Part shown: in pieces, positions 59,201 to 64,000 of the stretch
Layout: each line of letters starts with the position of its first letter
Position numbering within the stretch: position 1 is the stretch's first letter
Source of the DNA: Clavelina lepadiformis
Taxonomy: Eukaryota; Chordata; Ascidiacea; Aplousobranchia; Clavelinidae
DNA length: 64,000 bases
NCBI RefSeq assembly: GCF_947623445.1
Contig: NC_135240.1
Coordinates: 4,464,001-4,528,000, forward strand
Direction of reading: 5' to 3'
Notes under the pieces: model-generated
What the model was told of the DNA's origin: nothing
Seen by the model: the letters and a program-made list of their open reading frames with translations, nothing else
The model's database searches: none
Position numbers and translations under genes: made by a program

Positions 59201-60107
59201 TCTGAGCAAGCAGCGTGCAGAAGACGTGAAGAAGCACGCCCACTTCGAGGTGATTATTGGTTGTCTATGTCTTTGCGTGCCGTGGTTGCATTTTTATCAA
59301 CTTGCAACATCTCTGCAGTCGTCGAGTGCCATCTATCTTGCCCAGCAGAGGGAGGAAGAGAGGCAGTGTGACTCGTTGATCACCGCCGCCAAGCATCGAG
59401 ACCACGCCACCGCGCATGCTCTCAAGAACCGCATCACCAACATCCTCACCAACAAGCTCGGAGCCTGGGGATCCGCTTTCAACAGGTGCTTTCTTATTGG
59501 ATGCTCGCATGGAGTGTTATGACATCACTGTTTTCATTGTAATCCAGTGATTATGTTTCAGCAAACGGCAAAACGAGTTCTGGATGTTGGATGGTTGGGA
59601 GGACGACACTCGACGACGAAGAAGACTCGTCCGGAATCCCTATGGAAGCTCCCACAAGGAGGCGACGTTGGTCGTGAGCAAAGAATTAAGTAAGTGGCAA
59701 TGTGATGTCTATGTGATAGGACGACAACATTGTTAGAAGATCAACATGTTTGTCTCCTTGCGCCAGATGTGGTTCCGGATGCTGCTGATCCCGGGAATGT
59801 CCCTCGATCCCCATCCAGTTACAGTGTCCAGGGAGCCGAGCAGAATGCACTCGCAGAAGAGGAACTCACCATGGACGATGCCGACCAGGAAGAACTCCAA
59901 GGTGGTGTTGTCATCATGATGTCATAGTGACGTCACAAGTTGGTTGTATAACCATATATTAACATCACAGGACCGGTGTCGTACAGCACAGAAGCAGATC
60001 TGATTTCTCCAGGAGTGTGCCTCCATGGGGTCTTCTCCATCACTCCGGAGGAATTCTTCTTCGAAGTCAGTGAGCAGCATCCTTCCTTCACCAAAGCTGA
60101 TCATAAG
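44211..60107 (+). CDS. NBEA: Neurobeachin/LRBA family BEACH protein (5' two-thirds; continues past the window)
   Basis: Over 25 exons colinear with vertebrate NBEA. The ATG at 44211 has good context; an in-frame ATG at 44190 is an alternative. Recognised blocks in order: [19 protein letters not shown] and [12 protein letters not shown] (N-terminal armadillo-like part); the concanavalin-A-like lectin region ([40 protein letters not shown], up to about 47900); [19 protein letters not shown]; the DUF4704 region to 51400 (YEWGGWRVW-like [12 protein letters not shown] near 51090); an acidic exon 51476-52949 with a hexapeptide array; [17 protein letters not shown] near 53290; [35 protein letters not shown] near 58950; and the PH-BEACH start [20 protein letters not shown] near 59970. 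The last exon seen ends at 60107. PH, BEACH and WD40 parts must lie beyond 64000. These large scaffolds act in vesicle trafficking and bind PKA. Vertebrates have two genes (NBEA, LRBA); this may be the single pre-duplication type. Confidence 0.93.
51755..52350 (+). repeat. 18-bp coding minisatellite in neurobeachin
   Basis: About 34 tandem 18-bp units (gatgaggttgtcactcag type), each encoding the hexapeptide DEVVTQ or a variant ([18 protein letters not shown]). A higher-order pattern is visible: a run of DEVVTQ closed by [18 protein letters not shown] occurs twice. Because the unit is a multiple of three, other frames and the opposite strand also stay open here; those are not genes. The array lies in the disordered segment between DUF4704 and the conserved FSPGPRT block. 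Confidence 0.93.
54606..57013. mobile_element. 2.4-kb DNA transposon with long inverted repeats, in a neurobeachin intron
   Basis: A 2,408-bp element with inverted repeats of about 330 bp (54606-54935 and 56684-57013) beginning TAGGATGTTTCATTTTTTCA. It is flanked by a perfect 8-bp target duplication GTGTCTAT at 54598-54605 and 57014-57021. The inner 1.7 kb holds fragments of a + strand coding region: an ORF at 55238-55492, a Cys cluster near 55530 ([11 protein letters not shown] ... [11 protein letters not shown]), and pieces to about 56160, interrupted by stops and frameshifts. The 8-bp duplication fits hAT or P-like superfamilies, but I recognise no catalytic signature, so it stays unclassified. 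The arms differ at a small number of positions. Confidence 0.88.
55238..56400 (+). pseudogene. Decayed coding region of the inverted-repeat transposon
   Basis: Several + strand open segments: 55238-55492 (begins [17 protein letters not shown], Lys-rich tail), 55520-55660 (Cys cluster CKCKC ... CSC, then EIDFLKDQ), 55840-56070 ([16 protein letters not shown]) and 56215-56400. At least three breaks separate them, so no intact protein is made. The pieces look like parts of one element-encoded protein with a cysteine-containing DNA-binding region, but I cannot name the family. Confidence 0.5.
57110..57180 (+). promoter_or_regulatory. Neurobeachin splice acceptor after the transposon
   Basis: The acceptor ttgttgcag at 57114-57122 opens the next exon (GACCATGGAGCTCACATGCC in joined form). 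The preceding exon ends ...KKKLQ in phase 1 at 54597, which fits. The intron therefore now contains the whole transposon. Confidence 0.7.
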
Positions 60108-61669
60108 GTGAGTGACGTCATTATGACCAAGCATCTTCTGATTGGTCGCCCTGCACAGGCTTAAGTGTGTCTGTAAGTTGCATCTCCGCTTACTTGGGTG
60201 GAGTGTTTTTATTTATTGATAAAAAATGTTGTTTAATGTGGAAGCCAGATGTTGAGATGGTTCCCGGTAGTTAGAACGAGCTTTCATGCTCTTTATGTTT
60301 ATGGGTTGTAAAAGTTTTCGTGAAAAGTCATGCCACATCATTCTGTGGGTATTTTGAAAAAGAACGAGTCCAGTTTTATGAAAATTTCTTCCGCTTTTAA
60401 CTTCCCAAGACGTGAAACTTCTCCATTGGACATTGTTATGACGTCAGTGGTTAGTAGGCCGACCATGCTTGGGATGCGTGACGAGTGATGACGTAGAGTC
60501 GTAGACCGTTCGCATGGTCGGTCATGGGCTGTGCGGCATTTTAACCAATGACAAAGCAAACAACTTCCTACTACGTGGGAAAGTGGCGCCAGAGAGCAAA
60601 AAGCATGCCTATGATTCTTGCTAAACATTTAGGCTTTGACCATAATTTAATACTTAGCCGCGCTACCTGAAAGCCAATAATAGCGCTCATTGAAAAAACA
60701 AGTATATCGTGAACAGTTGTTTCTTGATAATATATCAGACACACAACAGAATTTAAAGGCGATGGCTTGAAAAAGGTTTCAGATTCACTGCATTCACAAT
60801 TAACAGTGACCGGTGATGTCATAATACTGAGTGTTACCGCAACAAAGCAGCAAAAATATTCCTTGAGCCTTTACTAATGCGGGTAAGATTTTAAAAATGA
60901 ACTGGTCAAATATTTCCTTCCTATTGTGTTGTTTTATACCGAGCAATCAACGCGGCATATTCTCCATTCATCATTCATCGCTTCAACTAAGCTTCGATTA
61001 TTTCCACATAATGCGAAATTTTTAATCTCAGTTTATTGACCTTTGCCCCCTGCCCACTTAATTTTTCCGCTCCACTGCGTCCATAGTGTCGTAGAATGCC
61101 GATTGACAGAAAGTCCTTACAGCGCACCTGCCGCCGCATAAGTAGTGGGATTATGCGCATTAAATCCTATCCTCGGATTAATTCGTTTTCCCTCGCCGAA
61201 ACCCTCTTAGGAAATTGAAAAGCGCTCAATATATTGTTACGTCATAATCAGCTTTTGTTCATGACGCCAGATATCTCACTGTACCTTTGGGAACAACGAA
61301 ATCATCAGGTTTTGGCTTCATTTCACTTACGCGCCGGTGTTAGGGCGGATGCAATGCTTGGTAAGAACGCGACCCCCACATAGAGGATTCTGAAAATTCT
61401 GAACTTCCCCGGGTCGTCACAGGACTGCTGCCGCAAGTGTTCGGCTGAGTCCTTTGTAACGTTCTGTTCTTTCGTTCCACGCTGCAGTGCGTGCGCTGCT
61501 TTTTACGTCATAATGCGCTGGCTAGAACATGATTTATTTTACCAAATGTGATAAAAAATCATTACGTCACAGTAAAGCAGGTCACAGTACAGGTGATGAC
61601 GTCATGAACTTTACATAGAAAAGTCTTAAAAAATCCGGAAAGCGTTTGTGATGTCATAGTCGCGGCATC
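60108..61669. other. Neurobeachin intron, part downstream of mab-21
   Basis: Intronic DNA from the GT donor at 60108. It includes the probable 3' untranslated region of mab-21 near its right end and TGACGTCA palindromes at about 60113, 60438 and 61599. The next neurobeachin exon (expected to encode LAYTEGLHGKW or similar) is not present here. Confidence 0.5.
61533..61538 (-). promoter_or_regulatory. Probable mab-21 polyadenylation signal
   Basis: AATAAA on the - strand about 130 bp after the mab-21 stop codon. Confidence 0.45.
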
Positions 61670-63140
61670 TCACAAGTGATCAAAGCTTTTGCTGTTTGTG
61701 ATGATCTGACGCGTCAGGCACCACACCTTGCGTGCGGCCTCATCGAGGGATGGCGTGGCGCTTGTTGCGAATAAGTCGACGCCAGGCAGGAAGTAGTGTG
61801 GCAGCCTGTGGCATCTTAGACAGGAGACCAGCTGCAGAAGAACCCCCTGAAATGTTTTATCATAAAATGTTCTTGGTGATTATGACGTATCTTTTGCGTA
61901 ACAATACTCACCTTTAATCGGTCGCCGATTGATGACGTATTCCATTCCGAGTCACCTGGGTGTTTCTCGCATTCATAAAGCAAAAGCATCTTCATGTGGT
62001 AATTGTTTAGGGGACTTCCGGAAAAATCCAGATGCCTTTATTTGTCACAATGATTTATTCGCGCCACAATAGGGTTTATTACGTCATCATACCTGTCTCT
62101 GAGTGTCTTGAGTATGGAGAGACATCTTCTTCTGCATCCTGATGCACATTCCAGCAATCTATCCTCCGCTTCTGCGAATGACATCATCCATGCGTCGCTC
62201 TCCGACGAACTACGTTGATAATCACGTCATCATTGGGCCGCTGTACATCTCATAAAAGCTTATCTTTATGTCGTGATAATGCACCTGTTCATTTCGTTTG
62301 TGACGACACAATCTTTTGAGAGTAGATTGAATCCTATCGCTTTCACTTCCGCGATCTTGCTCACAGGCGGCCACGAGGTACCGGGGTCAGGCCAATGGTG
62401 GGCGCTGTTGGGCCATAATGCGCTACATTTGAAAGCTGGGATCACCCTCACCTGCGTAAGATGTCGATGTAGCGTGCGAAGCATTGGGAAAATAATGAAA
62501 GCTTTATCCTCACCACGATTGAGTCTCTGATTCTGAGTTTCACTTCAGTGGTGTCGTGATCCAGTGTGACCATGCTGCCGTAGTTGAGCTTGCCGAGGGC
62601 TTGAGCGACCAGACTCAGGAACCTCGACCTCACCTTCCTCGCCGACAGATACCTGCGTCACAAACAGCATTATGACGTGTTCATTGATGTGTAAATCCTC
62701 CAGGACTGACCCGGATGCGGTAATGAACTCTATCCATAGCGACATGCTCCTCTTCCTCCCATCACTCAGCTTGAGCATTGCGCATCCCGGGATCGACCTC
62801 TCCTCGTTGAAGGTGAACACCCCGGTGTGGTTCAGACAGAGCACCACCTGGTATTCACTTGGGGAAATCACCTCGAGACCCTCCACCCGACCCTCCGTCT
62901 CGTTCAACGCTCTTCAATAGAAAACCGAGTCTATTACGTCACAATAATGCGTTTATGACGAGTTTTAGCAAACCATCACCCCAGAAAGCGTGGCTCCCTG
63001 CGTTGAACCTCCTTCAAGATGCTGGCGACGATGCTGCCGACATCTTGGACTGTCTGTGACACTTTCACCTTCCTCGGCACCACCCGCTCGCTATGGAACT
63101 TGTTCACATGGTATGCCAGCGTCGCCCGTGACTCCATCAT
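61670..63140 (-). CDS. MAB21L: Mab-21-like protein, nested in a neurobeachin intron
   Basis: About seven exons encode a full-length mab-21 protein of the usual size (near 360 aa). Start at the first of two ATGs (MMESRATLAYHVNKFHSERV), matching the family N-terminus. Blocks in order: SILKEVQRREPRF; ETEGRVEGLEVISPSEYQVV; IPGCAMLKLSDGRKRSMSLW then IEFITASGYLSARKVRSRF (joined across an intron); TEVKLRIRDSIV; VIPAFKCSALWPNSAHHWP; AEVKAIGFNLLSKDC; SESDAWMMSFAEAEDRL; CRRRCLSILKTLR; SPLNNYHMKMLLLYECEKHP; and the tail CHRLPHYFLPGVDLF to SKSFDHL, stop at 61670. Mab-21 proteins have a nucleotidyltransferase (cGAS-like) fold and act in eye, neural and body-axis development; enzymatic activity is not established for them. 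Vertebrate MAB21L1/2 have no introns in the coding region, so this split structure differs. Confidence 0.93.
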
Positions 63141-64000
63141 CTTGCTATTGTTACCTCACAACTTATCCGCAAATCTAGAACTTTAACCCGAATTCCTGTT
63201 CGACAATAAATCTACTACTGTTTGTTATGTCACACACAGGGCTACTATGACGCGTTGTTGAGCGACCAATCACAAAGCTCTCTCTCTGCTCTGTCGCATG
63301 AAAGTGACCGATTTTCAAATCTCATCGTTCTCTCAACAAAACATCACAAAGAAAGCATGATTATGACGTCACTTCTCTCATATCGCGGCTTAATACGTCA
63401 ATCATCGACGATGCTCCAATCAATATTTCCACATCTGCGCATATTTTGAACAACTTCTAAACCCTCCCTTCTCACTTTAATTTTATTAAACTTGCCTTGT
63501 GACGTCACACCGAAGATGAAAGGTCAGTGTGCCGACTTTTGAATCAAAGCATTGTTACGAAAGACTTGACGATACGCAGATGTTACGTTTATCCTAATTT
63601 GGACCTGATAGCTTGAAACTCGGGGAAAGTCCCTAAGATTTTAGGAAATTTTTGTTTTTTGACAAAATTTTCTGTTAAAAACATGAAAGCAAATTCTCAA
63701 ATTCCAAATTTAACATCGCGCGTTCAGTTTCATTCTAAGCGCAAACGCCTCACATTTTCACCATTTGGACCAAATCGCTCATTTTCATGCTTTAAAGACC
63801 GGAACGATGTCTTAATTTTTTCCGACATTTTCATAAAATTTTATACATCTGCAAACACAGCAGATAATTAGCAATCAATGTTTAAAAGTTGCTGTCTTAA
63901 AATTACTTCGCGGTTGTCGAAGTCTAGCTTGAAAAAACCGCCCTCACGCGGGGGTATATAGTTTTAATTCCGCCATGTTCATATGCCCATGGTGAGACGA
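63141..64000. other. Mab-21 upstream region, within the neurobeachin intron
   Basis: Contains the probable mab-21 promoter and still lies within the neurobeachin intron, which leaves the window. TGACGTCA occurs at about 63365 and 63500. No exon of either gene recognised. Confidence 0.45.

Noticed and set aside
44211-60107. Assigning the gene specifically to NBEA rather than LRBA.
   Set aside because: The sequence matches the shared NBEA/LRBA architecture; an invertebrate single-copy gene is equally related to both. The NBEA symbol is used for the family.

Overview
The window is animal nuclear DNA. Every protein gene is split by spliceosomal introns (GT..AG), the proteins are orthologous to animal families, the non-coding DNA is AT-rich, and introns are mostly 60-400 bp. 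The compact layout (nine protein genes in 64 kb) and moderately diverged chordate-like proteins suggest an invertebrate chordate, most likely a tunicate (ascidian). That placement is inference; no diagnostic marker was seen.

Layout: (1) 0.4-9.1 kb, + strand, EFCAB5 (EF-hand plus GAF-like protein). (2) 10.3-12.3 kb, - strand, an eIF4E-binding protein (4E-BP) gene whose splice frame runs into a 219-residue C-terminal extension not found in ordinary 4E-BPs. (3) 15.1-17.8 kb, + strand, DNAJA3/Tid1 (mitochondrial Hsp40). (4) 18.6-21.7 kb, - strand, SCFD2 (Sec1/Munc18-like). (5) 23.3-24.7 kb, five tRNA genes: one solo Glu(UUC), and a Glu(UUC)-Gly(GCC) pair present twice as an inverted duplication. 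(6) 25.9-28.5 kb, - strand, a heparan-sulfate 3-O-sulfotransferase with a repetitive stem. (7) 28.6-31.6 kb, a decayed mariner element and an internally deleted hAT element with perfect 8-bp target duplications. (8) 32.4-36.5 kb, - strand, TRAP1 (mitochondrial Hsp90). (9) 37.3-38.4 kb, a small unknown ORF between two direct copies of a non-coding block. (10) 38.8-41.1 kb, - strand, TRIP4/ASC-1. (11) 41.1-44.2 kb, an intergenic stretch with two MITEs. (12) From 44.2 kb to beyond the end, + strand, a neurobeachin/LRBA gene read as far as the start of its PH-BEACH domain. (13) 61.7-63.1 kb, - strand, a mab-21-like gene lying inside the neurobeachin intron that runs off the window.

The genes do not form an operon. 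They are independent housekeeping or developmental genes, with two mitochondrial chaperones (DNAJA3, TRAP1) and two translation/transcription regulators (4E-BP, TRIP4) among them. The most informative points are the nested mab-21/neurobeachin arrangement, which matches the vertebrate MAB21L1-NBEA and MAB21L2-LRBA nesting; the extended 4E-BP; a 2.4-kb inverted-repeat transposon whose target duplication copied a neurobeachin splice donor; an 18-bp coding minisatellite in neurobeachin; and a large excess of the palindrome TGACGTCA in introns and intergenic DNA. No retroviral, LTR, Polinton, LINE or CRISPR sequence was recognised.
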